Origin: Exiguobacterium sp. FSL W8-0210
GTDB taxonomy: Bacteria; Bacillota; Bacilli; Exiguobacteriales; Exiguobacteriaceae
Assembly: GCF_038006045.1 (NCBI RefSeq)
Contig: NZ_JBBOUK010000002.1
Span: 1-64,000 of the forward strand
DNA length: 64,000 bases
Direction: 5' to 3'
Shown: in pieces, positions 36,387-47,030 of the stretch
Layout: each line of letters opens with the position of its first letter
Position numbering within the stretch: position 1 is the stretch's first letter
Notes under the pieces: model-generated
What the model was told of the DNA's origin: nothing
The model's input: only the letters and a program-made list of their open reading frames with translations
The model's database searches: none
Program-made: the position numbers and the translations under genes

Positions 36387-37200
36387 AAGTTCAGCTCCTT
36401 TAAAAATATTTGTATTTTTATTGTACATATTTATAAGGGAAAATTGATTAGGAATTTATAGTTCTTTTCTAAAAAATCGCTTATAACGCTCGAGTACTAA
36501 TTTGAATAAAATATAAGCAATTACTGATCAAATATAATTGATAATTTTTAAGAGAATAGACGTACACCAATCTAAGCGAATTAAAAATAATCAGAAAAGG
36601 TTGTATGTCGTAGTCGATACAAATAGGACTGTATAAGGAAATTTGACATAATGAGTTAGAAGAAAAAGATTGATTAATTGCTTAGATGATGAGAAAGGCA
36701 TTTACCGTATCAAAGCACTTATCTCTTACGCAATTGTGAAGAACTCCAATGATATTATGGAAAAGAAAATGAATTGTTGATTGATTTGGTACGTTTTTAT
36801 TCAAAAAGCAATAAAAGCATTAAATAGAGCACGTATAAATTTAAGACGAAAAAAGTAAGGTAATCAACACGAAGAGAGAAGACGACATACATACTACTTA
36901 ATGGCTCTCATACGATGATTAAGCAAGATAAGCTTACTATATTGCAGACATCAATGATTCGGACTTTTAGGTCACGTAATTGATCTGCAAAATCGAATCG
37001 CTCATATATTAAGACATTATCAAAGAAAAAACGATAATTAGGATTGTCTAGTATAAGATATGACCGTAACAAAGCAATCCGGATAAGATCATAAACCTAT
37101 TTTTACGCTCGATCTTTAAAGAAATACTATTAACAAATCACACTCATCATTATTAACAGATGTATAAGACGACTAAAGTGAAGGTAATTTAAATAGAATC

Positions 37201-37286
37201 ACTAGGGGTGTTATTAAACTGAGATGAGGAGCGACTCAAACCCTTTGTACCTGAACTAGGTAGTACTAGCGTAGAGAAGTGTAAAC
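37201..37286 (+). promoter_or_regulatory. TPP riboswitch (THI element)
   Basis: The conserved blocks occur in order: ACTAGGGGTG, CTGAGA (37219-37224), ACCCTTTGTACCTGA, then CTAGGTAGTACTAGCGTAG and GAAGTG. These are the pyrimidine- and pyrophosphate-sensing helices of a thiamine-pyrophosphate riboswitch. The expression platform is the hairpin at 37344-37370 followed by T. The downstream genes are dead (SDR and monooxygenase remnants), so it is orphaned. The 36387-37200 stretch before it is AT-rich and shows no gene I recognise. Confidence 0.88.
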
Positions 37287-37343
37287 CCTAATGAACAAAC
37301 AGAGACAATAATGTCGCTCTTTGCTATGTGATTGTTTAGACGT

Positions 37344-37380
37344 GCACAACTTTCCATTTAGAGAGTTGCGTTTTTTGTTT
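37344..37380 (+). terminator. Riboswitch terminator
   Basis: CAACTTTCC and GAGAGTTG form an imperfect stem followed by TTTTTTGTTT, in the position expected for transcriptional control by the TPP riboswitch. Confidence 0.65.
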
Positions 37381-37427
37381 ACTACTTCACTATTAAGTTG
37401 CAAAAATTGATAGGGTAGCGGACAGGA

Positions 37428-38178
37428 ATGACCAGAACAGTGTTAATGACGGGAAGTAGTCAAGACTCTAGGGCGACGATTGCAAGGATGTTAGTGAAAA
37501 TGGATTTAAATGATGATTAATTACTTTAAAAGCAAAGATGCGGCACAAAGGCGTGTGAGCGAACTAGGAGTAGAGAATGCACTTGCCTTGTATGCAGATG
37601 TCATGAAGCGGGAAGATATTGAGAGCATGATGCAATCCGCAACAGCACATTATGGTCAAATCAATGTTGTTATTAATGATGCATTAGTAGAATTCAAATT
37701 TGATCCAGTTTCTCAAAAATCTTTCATCGATTTGCAATAGGAGGACTACTAGAAACAATTGGATGCAACGTTAAAAACGGCGCTTCACATCATTTAAAAT
37801 TTTCTTCCACAATTATGGAACGACATAACGGTAGTATCATTAGCATTAGAACAAACCTCTATCAAAACCCAGTAGTTCCTCATCATGAATACTTAACAGC
37901 AAAAAGCAGGTCTAATTAGTTTTACACGCAACCTGGTCGCAGAACTAGGTCAATACGGTATAAACGTGAATGTCGTCTCCGGCGGATTGTTGAAACTTAC
38001 GGATGCTAGTGCTGTGACAACCGCTGAAGTATTCGATTTAATTGATCAATCGAAACTGTTGAAAAAAGTGACTACCCCAGAAGAAGTAGCACAAATGGTT
38101 GCCTTTATGGCATCAGAAGCAGCGTCTGGGTTTAACGGTCAAAACGTAACGGTCAATGGTGGATTAACGATGAATTGA
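37428..38178 (+). pseudogene. FabG-like SDR, multiply broken
   Basis: Pieces in shifting frames give MTRTVLMTGSSQ (Rossmann start), then INYFKSKDAAQRRVSELGVE, INVVINDALVEFKFDP, LVAELGQYGINVNVVSGGLL and FNGQNVTVNGGLTMN. At least two frameshifts (near 37505 and 37750) and several stops (TAG at 37738-37740 and others) break it. It starts 140 bp after the TPP riboswitch and was presumably its first target gene. Confidence 0.8.
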
Positions 38179-38233
38179 AGCGGGCGTTTTAAAAGATTCT
38201 CAGCTTGTAAGAGAAGGGATTCGTGAACAGAAG

Positions 38234-38690
38234 ATGACGAATAGAAATCAGTTAATATCGGCGTTTTATTATATGAATGTGGTCATCCCCAAGCCACATG
38301 GTTAATGGCTGATTCCGCGATTAAAGAGATCGGAGAGAGCCGCTATTATTAGCGTTTGGCTCAGATAGCGGCAGCTAGATGTTTGAATGAAGTATTTTTT
38401 GCGGATAATCATTCCTTTCCGGCTAATAATGCAACTGATTTACCTGCTTTTTGGTTGGATCCTTTGATCAATTTAACTGTTATTTCTCAAGTGGCGGATC
38501 ATATTGGATTAGTCTCCACGATATCGAGTACGTTTTCCAATCCATATATGGCAACAAGACAACTCCTAAGTCTTGAACATCTGACGAAGGAACGAGTAAG
38601 CTAGAACTTAGTGACCTTGATGAAATACCGGGAAGCATCGACCTATGATATGAATGCACTTTCTATGAGAAAAAATAATATAAAAAGACG
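38234..38690 (+). pseudogene. Flavin-dependent monooxygenase (NtaA/SnaA-like) fragment
   Basis: Fragments RLAQIAAARCLNEVFFADNH, AFWLDPLINLTVISQVADHI and GLVSTISSTFSNPYMATRQL match the N-terminal third of LLM-class monooxygenases of the NtaA/SnaA/DszA group. The first 35 residues are in other frames and the C-terminal two thirds are missing. It follows the SDR remnant. 38691-39244 is AT-rich with no gene seen. Confidence 0.65.
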
Positions 38691-39244
38691 TAAAAATTAG
38701 TGACTTTAACTTTAATAGAGAGGCTATTCTTATGATGGAATCAAGCCAATTTTCTTTAAGATTAATTAGCTAACAGTTTTAACAATCTTGTGAGAACCCA
38801 AGCTATTCGGTGTATCGTAACATGTTTCATCGTAATTTTTTAACTTCGTAATTTCAAATGAAAATTAGTAGCCATATGAGTTTTGAAATGATGCGGCTCG
38901 ATAGAAATAGAAGAAAATTTTACTAGTTTAAAAATTATCTAAGAAAAAAGATTAGACGATATATTTAAAAGCAGACAAAGAGTGTAAATCAAAAAAATTA
39001 ATATAGTATATACAAAGCGCTAAAAAGTACTTGGATGAAAATCAATTAATAAGTATTATTAAAGTAACTTTATACAAAAAATCTAAATTTAATAATTTTT
39101 TGTATAAACTCATATAAAGTTAAGTGGAGATTTAAATTTTCGTAATTATCTATTCAATACTATAAAATAATGTTGAAATATAATCTTATTTAATAGGGAT
39201 AATATAGTGATTTTTTATAATGTTGGATGAAGGAGAAATGATTT

Positions 39245-41287
39245 GTGATCAGAAACAGTAGTTTTTTTTATAAAAATTTAGACAAAAGTAATTCGGAAGT
39301 TGATATTTTTATAAATCGTATAAATAAATATTCAGTAGAAAATCAATTTCAAATTTATGTATTAGACAAGCCAGTAATGGAAAAAGAAACAGATTATGAT
39401 ACAAGTAATATTATGATTTTACTAAGCCCTTCTCATACTATTAGTCTTATTAGTTTGAATAATAATAAAGACACTGATGAAGTTGAAGAAATATTCGAAT
39501 ATTTAATACAGGATATAGGCTTTACTGCTAAAAAGTTTAAATATAATAGTGTAATAGGAAGATCAAATAGATGGGAAAAATACTTTAAAAAATATAATTT
39601 TAGTGAAATACAAAATATAGATACAACAGAAAAGATATCACATTTTTTTGACTCGAAGAAATACATCCAACCTGAAGAAAAACGAGTGATTGATTTAATA
39701 ATATCGTTAATTACAGGTAGTATTAATGATATTGATGCAGTTGGAAAAACTGTACCAGAGACTTTGTTGCAGAAAATTAGGCAAAAAATTGTATTATTTG
39801 ATGGAGATCAAACAAGGTTTATCTATGAAGAATTAAATCAGGATATTGTTAAAATTCAAGGTTTGGCTGGTACGGGAAAAACTGAACTGTTGTTACATAG
39901 GTTAAAAGAGCTATATACAGAAAATGATACAAATAAAATAGCCTTCACTTGTCATAATATTACGCTTGCAAATAAATTGAAGTCACGTGTTCCGGAATTC
40001 TTTGATTTTATGAAAGTAGATGAGCAAATTAAGTGGAATGAACGTCTATGGGTGTTTCATGGATGGGGATCATTAAATAATAAAAATAATTTAGGACTCT
40101 ACGGATTAATATGTAATATTTATGGCTTACCATTTTTTAATGTAAAGGATGTAAGAGAAGGTAAATTTCAGCGTGCGTGTCAACAAAGTTTAAGTTTTTT
40201 AAAAGAGATGATAGAAAATGGTGAAGAAATCAATCCTTATTTTGACTATATTTTAATTGATGAAGCTCAAGATTTTCCTGATGAGTTTATTGAATTGTGT
40301 AAAATGGTTACATCTAAAACGGTATACTTAGCGGGAGATATATTTCAAGATATTTTTGAAATGCAAGAATTAGCATCTGAACCGGACTTTTCATTAAATA
40401 AAGTGTACAGGACACATCCTAAAAATTTAATGTTTGCTCACGCTGTTGGGATGGGGTTATTTGAAAATCCTACTATTAATTGGTTGGAAAAAAGTGGGTG
40501 GGATGCATGCGGATATTTAGTAAATAATAATGGTCGAAATTACAATTTGACCAGAGAAAAAGTTCTTCGATTCCAAGAAATGGATATGGATGGTTTGGAA
40601 TGTACAAAAATAATACCAACAACGGATATTTTGGAAAGCATTCTTAATGTAATTAAAGAAATTGTAGAAATACATAATGATGTTATTCCGGATGACATAG
40701 CTATTATTTTTACAAATAATAAATTATCACAAAATGACTATGATTTTATAACTTATGTACAAGCACGTATTTTTGAGAACTTTAACTGGAACTCAAGTGT
40801 TACTTACAAGGATAAAAGAGTAGAAAAAGGAAAAATTACTATTTCCAATAAAAACAATATTAAAGGGCTAGAATTTCCTTTTGTAATTTGTGTAGCTAAT
40901 CATCAAATTACAAGGAATTTTGCGGAAAGAAATACCTTTTATATGTCTTTAACAAGATCCTTCTTAACATCTTATCTAGTGGTTCAAGAAATAAATAATC
41001 TAGAAATTATAGATATTTTTAAAACGGGATTAGAAACGATACAAAATACGGATGCAATTAATACTATTGAACCGACGGAAAATGAAAAGGCACTACAAAG
41101 AAGATTACTAAGGGAAATTAAACAACCTAAGAAATCGCAGTATGAAGTTTTACATGAAATTTTTGAAAAATTGAATTTAGAATTTAATGACCAAAATCGT
41201 ATTCAAGCAGCAATAAGCATGTTAAACACCCCAACTACAAAATATGAAACTTTGGAAAATTTAGTAAAATCTATGTTGGAGGCTTAA
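39245..41287 (+). CDS. UvrD/Rep-like superfamily 1 helicase
   Basis: 680 residues. Walker A is KIQGLAGTGKTELLLHRL (near residue 205), Walker B is YILIDEAQDFPDEF (near 335), then LAGDIFQDIF (motif III), KGLEFPFVICV (motif V) and YMSLTRSFLTSYLVV (motif VI). The first 160 residues are an unrecognised domain. GTG start with AAGGAG 9 nt upstream. The gene is AT-rich and followed 1 bp later by a partner gene, so the two form an operon. Small SF1 helicase plus unknown-partner pairs are common in defence islands; here that is inference. Confidence 0.82.
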   Translation: MIRNSSFFYKNLDKSNSEVDIFINRINKYSVENQFQIYVLDKPVMEKETDYDTSNIMILLSPSHTISLISLNNNKDTDEVEEIFEYLIQDIGFTAKKFKYNSVIGRSNRWEKYFKKYNFSEIQNIDTTEKISHFFDSKKYIQPEEKRVIDLIISLITGSINDIDAVGKTVPETLLQKIRQKIVLFDGDQTRFIYEELNQDIVKIQGLAGTGKTELLLHRLKELYTENDTNKIAFTCHNITLANKLKSRVPEFFDFMKVDEQIKWNERLWVFHGWGSLNNKNNLGLYGLICNIYGLPFFNVKDVREGKFQRACQQSLSFLKEMIENGEEINPYFDYILIDEAQDFPDEFIELCKMVTSKTVYLAGDIFQDIFEMQELASEPDFSLNKVYRTHPKNLMFAHAVGMGLFENPTINWLEKSGWDACGYLVNNNGRNYNLTREKVLRFQEMDMDGLECTKIIPTTDILESILNVIKEIVEIHNDVIPDDIAIIFTNNKLSQNDYDFITYVQARIFENFNWNSSVTYKDKRVEKGKITISNKNNIKGLEFPFVICVANHQITRNFAERNTFYMSLTRSFLTSYLVVQEINNLEIIDIFKTGLETIQNTDAINTIEPTENEKALQRRLLREIKQPKKSQYEVLHEIFEKLNLEFNDQNRIQAAISMLNTPTTKYETLENLVKSMLEA

Positions 41288-41288
41288 A

Positions 41289-41999
41289 ATGCTTAAAAAC
41301 TCGTATATAATTAGTAATTTCGAAAATTTAGATAAAATGGTTCGATCAAGATTAAAGAGTAAAGCTCAAGTCATCCATATACTGGTTGTTACTTTAAAAG
41401 TAATTTTAACTGACCTGAATCCTGTAGACACAGGAATAGGAAGTTTTGCTATTAGAGATAAGGGATCGACGAGAAGAATGTATTTTACTATTCAGGATGA
41501 AGAAAATAAGGTTTTAAAACATTTCTCTATTATATTTCCGTTTAATATTTCAATAAAAGGTGAACAAACATATTTCTTTCTTAATAACAGAGAAATAGTT
41601 ATTGACCTATATGTGTTAGAAATCTTGTCAACTTTGTGTAAAAATAAATGGTTTTCAGATCTTAATGAAGATAATCACGATATAGTAGATTTTATTTACA
41701 TGTATGATGATTTACTAAGAGAGTTTAATATTTCGAAAGAGATGGAATCAGATTTATGGTCAGTAATTAAGTTTTTAATGACATTTGAACCTTGTTACAT
41801 TAGATACGATTATGATTTAATAAATGAAAAAGAAGATCATCCGTTACATCATGTTGACGTTAACTATTCAGATATCGGAACATTTAAATTAGGATTTAAT
41901 GAATCAATTCAAATATTAGAAAGACTAAAGCTTGATGAGTTTGAAGATATTTTATTGAATGGAAAATCTAGGTTGGAAAATTGTTACAAATTGACATAA
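41289..41999 (+). CDS. Helicase partner protein of unknown function
   Basis: 236 residues, starting 1 bp after the helicase stop with TTGGAGG 7 nt before the ATG, so tightly coupled. It is mixed alpha/beta with no membrane segment or signal peptide. Motifs such as DLNPVDTGIGSFAIRDKGS, FSIIFPFNISIKGEQTYFFL and LDEFEDILLNG are not recognised. Presumably it functions with the helicase. Confidence 0.65.
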   Translation: MLKNSYIISNFENLDKMVRSRLKSKAQVIHILVVTLKVILTDLNPVDTGIGSFAIRDKGSTRRMYFTIQDEENKVLKHFSIIFPFNISIKGEQTYFFLNNREIVIDLYVLEILSTLCKNKWFSDLNEDNHDIVDFIYMYDDLLREFNISKEMESDLWSVIKFLMTFEPCYIRYDYDLINEKEDHPLHHVDVNYSDIGTFKLGFNESIQILERLKLDEFEDILLNGKSRLENCYKLT

Positions 42000-42029
42000 T
42001 AGTTAAGTTAACTGGTTTATGTAGCCTTG

Positions 42030-42676
42030 AGCTGAGCCCTAGAGTTTGGAGACTTTAATAAAAGCACCTTTAACACTTTAAGCTGCTATAAGATGGCTTC
42101 GGTATTGTATCGGAGTCATCTTTTGTATTTTCCATTGTCTTCGTTCGCAATAGTAATAATTAATGTAAGCATCGACCATGACACTGACCTCATCGGGGTC
42201 AGATGCTAATTTATAATCGACATAATTTTTTAAGTGCCTAAAGAACGATTCTATCGGGGCATGATCATGGATTGAAGCATTTTCATCTCACGGTTGTGTG
42301 TTTGATAAACAGGATGCTTATAATGGAATCCTTGATCGGAATGTATCATGGATTCCGAGTGTATATTCTCTTCAAGTCTTTCTATGAATTTATTCGTTGT
42401 ATGAAGGACGAGTTCCATATGGAGGTTTGTAGATACATGATGTGTCATAATTTCACGAGTAGCAACATCCTTCACACAAGAGATATAAACAGTTGGGTCA
42501 GATCCTATACGGAGATAAGTGATGTCTGTGACGAATATCTTACCAGGCTCCTCCTGATCGAACCGACTTAATGATTGTTTCAGTAAAACAGTATTAATTA
42601 CCTGATAGGGCTCAGATACCGTTAGTTTCGGTACTTCGCCTCTCTTTCGAGAGCTTCTAGCTTTTTTATCAAATGT
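42030..42676 (-). pseudogene. IS3-family remnant related to the 11.5-kb element
   Basis: On the minus strand LIKKLEALE (end of OrfA, with the A6G slip site) leads into the OrfB frame SEPYQVINTV, which jumps to RFDQEEPGKIFVTDITYL and CVKDVATREIMTHHVSTNLH, then MIHSDQGFHYKHP. The middle of OrfB is deleted, and the end is frameshifted. It is truncated on its high-coordinate side by the next element. Confidence 0.8.
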
Positions 42677-43937
42677 TTACCATTCAAGGTTCAGTTTTTT
42701 TTGGTCGTCTCTTGATACGATGATGATTATAGAATTCGATGTAATGTTCGAGCTCACATTTGAAGTGGTCCATGTCATTGTATTCCTTGAGATACAGGAG
42801 CCCTGATTTGAGCATGGCGAAAAAGCTTTCGATGGCTGCGCTGTCGAGGCAGTTGTCCTTACAGGATATACTTTGCTTAATGCCGTGCTCGTGGAGCGTA
42901 CCGACGACCGTTCGATACTGATAATGCCAACCTTGGTCGGAATGCAGAATCGGTCGTGCTTCCCGATTGCCTGGTCCAACATTTCGCCAACGAATCGATA
43001 TGTAGGGCGGTCCGATAGGGTATAGGCAATGATTTCACGGTTTCCCAAGTCCATCATCGGCGAGAGGTAGATCTTCTCCCCGAACAGGTGAAATTCAGTG
43101 ACGTCAGTCACCCATTTCTGGTTCAGACCGGTTGCCTTGAAGTCACGTTGAAGAAGATTCGGTGCGACCTTTCCGACCCGTCCTTTATAGGAGCGGTATC
43201 GCTTCATGCGGACGAGACATTTGAGACCGAGCTCGTTCATAAGACGGCGCACGGTCTTCGGATCGTGCCGGAAGCCCTGGCGTTCGAGAAGTGCGTGGAT
43301 GCGACGATAGCCACATCGTCCCTCGTGTTCGTGGAAGAGGGCATGGATGGCTGTCTTCACTCCCGCATACTTGTTTCGCCCGTCAGGCGCGTCCGCCAAT
43401 AGTAATAAACGCTTCGTGCCATACCGAGCACGCGGAGGAGTCGCGGAACGGGATAGATTGATCGCAATTCGTCGCGCATTCTCTTCTTGAACCAAGGCTT
43501 TCAATTTTTTTACGCAGCGTTCTCCATCTCGAGATACTCGATCCGCTCTTTGAGCTTCTCGACTTCTGTCATCTCTTCAAAATCCTTCTTCTTGCTTCTA
43601 GCCATTGGGGTACGTCCTTTCGTTTTGACGAACAGACTTGCGGTCCCTTCCCGTTCATACCTCGATCGCCATATCGTTTAATACCTCCAGTTTAAATGCC
43701 GGCGAGTATGTTGTATAGAAAGGATCGAAGATCGTTACCCCCCAACGCTCATAGAGACGTGACCACTCACAGATCAGGTCACGCGCTATCCCGAATTCTT
43801 TCACCACACTTCGGTATCCGTCTCATCCCGTTAGATAACGCTAAGCAATCTGGACTTTAAATGCCTTCGTATATTTGACCATAAAAAATACCCCATAAAA
43901 GTTGGATTGTTATGTCCAACTTTTATGGGACAGTTCA
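42677..43937 (-). mobile_element. Decayed IS3-family element
   Basis: The high-coordinate end reads TGAACTGTCCCATAAAAGTT on the minus strand and includes a perfect 15-bp hairpin. The other end is not recognisable, so the element is probably truncated right after the transposase stop. OrfA (43555-43880) carries several stops. Confidence 0.7.
42680..43504 (-). pseudogene. IS3-family OrfB, frameshifted
   Basis: The N-terminal part is normal: [20 protein letters not shown] (HTH_21), [20 protein letters not shown] (first D) and [20 protein letters not shown]. Near 42950 the frame shifts. The remaining core (second D in SDQGWHYQ, then [17 protein letters not shown]) and the end [20 protein letters not shown] are readable in another frame. 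The stop after RRPKKTEP lies at about 42680. It is non-functional as read. Confidence 0.8.
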
Positions 43938-44331
43938 CATTTCGTGATTGAAGTGAGGTTTTTTACATGGGTTACTCACTAATTAGATATTTATCTTTAA
44001 ATATTTTCAATACAGAAATTTAATTAAATTGTTGTTCCATATTAAGTTGTCTATCTGTGGTTCAAGAAATAAAGGTGGATTATTCTTGTTTTTATGAATC
44101 ATAAGAGAAGTGCAATTCTTGTAAAAAATATAAAAAAGTCATACTCCTGAACATGACTGTTAATGAGTATGACCCACACACGAGAGAGATGATCGAATGA
44201 ATTAATAGCAGTGAAAACTGATATCATAGTTAAATTTAAATATTAACTCATCCGATTGCTGCGACACACTGGTCACAATTTCAAGATTCCGTGAGAAGAT
44301 AGATCCTCTCACGCAGTATTATCTTTGTCCG

Positions 44332-44502
44332 TTATCCTAAAATCAAGATAATGAGCACAGGACAGACAATGACTTTAAAAAAATCTTCTAAGCCACCCCA
44401 AGCGATAATCAATTCGCTACCCGAGTAAACAATTACGTCGCATAACACAAGACCTATCACCATTAAGATCATTAATAAAGAGTACTTTGCTGCTTCCTTC
44501 AT
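44332..44502 (-). CDS. Small two-segment membrane protein, 56 residues
   Basis: MKEAAKYSLLMILMVIGLVL begins a short protein ending FKVIVCPVLIILILG, with two hydrophobic segments around a short loop (SGSELIIAWGGLEDF). GGAGGAG lies 9 nt before the ATG, which is a strong signal for so short a gene. Unknown function; size and topology resemble small bacteriocin-like or regulatory membrane peptides, which is only a guess. The gap 43938-44331 holds no other gene. Confidence 0.55.
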   Translation of the reverse strand: MKEAAKYSLLMILMVIGLVLCDVIVYSGSELIIAWGGLEDFFKVIVCPVLIILILG

Positions 44503-44609
44503 CGAAACATCTCCTCCTTAGTGTGTTACACCTTTACCAAGTTAAAACGACACTTTATAAAAAGAGAAGCACCACAATAAACTACTACAAATAAAAGTAA
44601 TGTCCCAAA

Positions 44610-44653
44610 AGGCTACTTTACATCAATAAAATATGATGCAGAGTAGCCTGATC
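44610..44653 (-). terminator. Terminator of the three-gene unknown operon
   Basis: AGGCTACT...AGTAGCCT arms with an inner TACATC-like extension, ending in TTTT on the minus strand. It lies about 300 bp past the last gene. The rest of 44503-44953 is AT-rich and empty. Confidence 0.5.
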
Positions 44654-44953
44654 AAATGTCTTTATATGTTCTTTATAATAGGTGAGTTAATTTATTATGG
44701 TTGGTTTTTTTAGTTTGACGAATTGTAATAAGTACGCACATGACAGAAAGTACCAAAATCCTTCAATAGCAACTTCGTATAGAGTCAAGTTACTATGTAA
44801 AAATTAACAGTATATTCATAATAAATTATTGATTAAATGCTAGCTCAGATTGATGGTGGATTAAGAAAATAATCTAACTGAATAATTAATAATTACACAT
44901 AAGGTTTTCTTTAATCAGTATTGTACATACTTAAACAAACTCCATCAGAAAAA

Positions 44954-45484
44954 TTATTTACTACTTGGTTCAATTAGATAATTTACATTTTCATATTTAG
45001 ATTTTGGGAAAGATAATTCTAAAACTTCACTATGATCTAAAGAAGATAATCTTTTAATAATATCGATTGATTGATTAATTGATATATCTACTACTTTTTC
45101 CATTATAGTTTCCCTAACAAATTCAATGAATTCTTCATTTTTCTCATATGACTTTAAATTCTCATCTAGATTGATATCAAAGTAAAATCTAACAGATAAA
45201 TCAATAGATTTTACAATAAAACTAAGTTCTTCTCTTGTAAAATCACTCAAATCGATTTCTTCTTTTACTCTAATATCTAATTCAACAAATAACTCATCAA
45301 GGTCTCTGTGAGTAGCTAGCTTAATAGAGTTATCTTGAATAACTTTTGAATTAAAATCATGTTCTTCTAAATCTTCATGTGAAATATCAGGAATAAGTTT
45401 TTTTATATCAGAAACATCATTTCTAAATTGATAATTAATATTGGATATAACAAATTTATTTAAGTTTGTAGTTATAGTACTCAT
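44954..45484 (-). CDS. Unknown protein, third gene of an AT-rich operon
   Basis: 176 residues, acidic, no membrane segment, no recognised motif. The gene overlaps the previous one by 29 bp, so translation is coupled. Predicted mostly helical (FTREELSFIVKSIDLSVRFY, EEFIEFVRETIMEKVVDISI). It ends NVNYLIEPSSK. Confidence 0.6.
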   Translation of the reverse strand: MSTITTNLNKFVISNINYQFRNDVSDIKKLIPDISHEDLEEHDFNSKVIQDNSIKLATHRDLDELFVELDIRVKEEIDLSDFTREELSFIVKSIDLSVRFYFDINLDENLKSYEKNEEFIEFVRETIMEKVVDISINQSIDIIKRLSSLDHSEVLELSFPKSKYENVNYLIEPSSK

Positions 45485-46175
45485 TTGTATTACCTACTTT
45501 TCTATTATATTTTGTATATGATTTAAATTGTTTAAAATCATTCGCACTAAATTCCAATAAATTATCAAAATTTGATTTAATTACTTGGTTAATATCTTTT
45601 ATTGTGGAAGAAATATAAGTGTCAATAGAATTATTGAGTTTTAAAATCTCGTATTCTTTTTCTATAAGATGTTTCTTTTTTATTAAAAAAAGTTCATTTG
45701 CAATGTTAGTTAAACTACATTTGTTCGGAAGTAAAGGTGAGAAATAAAAATCATCTTCAGGCAATAAGTCTTCAATTATTAAATCCATTTTGTGATAATC
45801 AGGCAGTGATAAATAACTATCACAAGGGTCTCCTAATTTTATCTTGTTAGAAATATATTTTTTGTTGTTGAAACTAAAAAGATTGACATTATGATTGTAC
45901 TCTTCGTCGAATAAATCAAAAACCGATAAATTGGCTTTAATCATTTTTTCAATTTTTGAATAGTCTTCGATTTGAGTAGTTATAACATTAAGCTTCTTTT
46001 CGTGTTCGTCATGGTCTATCACATATGATAAGTATATTTCATCATTTTCTTCATAGGAAAATAATATGGGAAACATTAATTCTAGATAAACAATTTTGTT
46101 TTTCAAAATTTTATCTTGTAATATATTGAATTCATATATTATATCATTTGAAATAGAATACTTAATTTCTTTCAT
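45456..46175 (-). CDS. Unknown protein, second gene of an AT-rich operon
   Basis: 239 residues, no membrane segment or signal peptide. AAGAAAGGAGG precedes the ATG. It is alpha/beta, with a helical C-terminal part (YEILKLNNSIDTYISSTIKD). No known family recognised. 18 bp after the first gene's stop. Confidence 0.6.
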   Translation of the reverse strand: MKEIKYSISNDIIYEFNILQDKILKNKIVYLELMFPILFSYEENDEIYLSYVIDHDEHEKKLNVITTQIEDYSKIEKMIKANLSVFDLFDEEYNHNVNLFSFNNKKYISNKIKLGDPCDSYLSLPDYHKMDLIIEDLLPEDDFYFSPLLPNKCSLTNIANELFLIKKKHLIEKEYEILKLNNSIDTYISSTIKDINQVIKSNFDNLLEFSANDFKQFKSYTKYNRKVGNTNEYYNYKLK

Positions 46176-46193
46176 TTTTAAATTCCTCCTTTC

Positions 46194-47030
46194 TTAACTT
46201 CTTCTTCTTGAGTTTTTTCTTCTTTGTTTAAACTGGCTTCTATTTAAAGTGATAAAATTATCTAATAAATTAAATTGAGATGAGATATTTGAATAGCTAA
46301 CACCATTAATATCTTCGCATTGCTTGTAAAAATTATAGTGTGAGTTTGGTGGATCATTATAATAGATATTATCTCCGCCCTCAACTATCCCTTGATTTTT
46401 ACGAAGTTTTCCTAGAGAGATTAAATGGTTTTTTAATGAAATCAAATTACAAATTGATAAGCCGCAGTAAATTAGCATTTCCTTTCTATTTACAGTATCT
46501 AAAGAATCAATGTCTCCAAAAGTTAGCATATTTTTAGGCGAGTAGCTATTACTGTCTGCTTTCTGAACTTTATCTCTATTATATAAGATATACATTGAAG
46601 TACCATGATTTTTTCTTTCGTCTAAACTAATCATTTGTTCTCTATATCTATGATTTTGATAAGTTTCTACAGAGTCTCTTGTTTGGAACATATCATCTGA
46701 ATAATAATCTAATAGATCCTCAGCAAAAGAATACACCCCGCGCTTATCCTTCTTTTGAAGCGTATTTAGTAATTCTTTTTCTTTATTCCAGGGAAGAAAA
46801 AAGAATTTATTGATAATATATTGACCTTCTTCGTCTTTTTCATCAAAATGATTTTCTAATAAACTAGCTTTAATAAATCTTATGAATACTAAATCATTTA
46901 CTTCAAATAATAACTCATGAATTTTAAAATCATCTTCTTTTAGTGGGATTTGTTCAAAATCAGTTTGCAAATAATAAAGGTCATCATGTTTTCGACAACT
47001 TTTTATTAAATCAATTGTAGTGTCATTCAA
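46194..47030 (-). CDS. Unknown protein, first gene of an AT-rich operon
   Basis: 278 residues, soluble, with a basic tail (RSQFKQRRKNSRRRS) that could bind nucleic acid. AAAGGAGG precedes the ATG. No known motif. It leads a compact three-gene operon of very AT-rich genes between IS remnants and a recombinase, a setting typical of acquired defence or mobile cargo; that is inference. The 47031-47282 gap is AT-rich and probably holds its promoter. Confidence 0.6.
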   Translation of the reverse strand: MNDTTIDLIKSCRKHDDLYYLQTDFEQIPLKEDDFKIHELLFEVNDLVFIRFIKASLLENHFDEKDEEGQYIINKFFFLPWNKEKELLNTLQKKDKRGVYSFAEDLLDYYSDDMFQTRDSVETYQNHRYREQMISLDERKNHGTSMYILYNRDKVQKADSNSYSPKNMLTFGDIDSLDTVNRKEMLIYCGLSICNLISLKNHLISLGKLRKNQGIVEGGDNIYYNDPPNSHYNFYKQCEDINGVSYSNISSQFNLLDNFITLNRSQFKQRRKNSRRRS

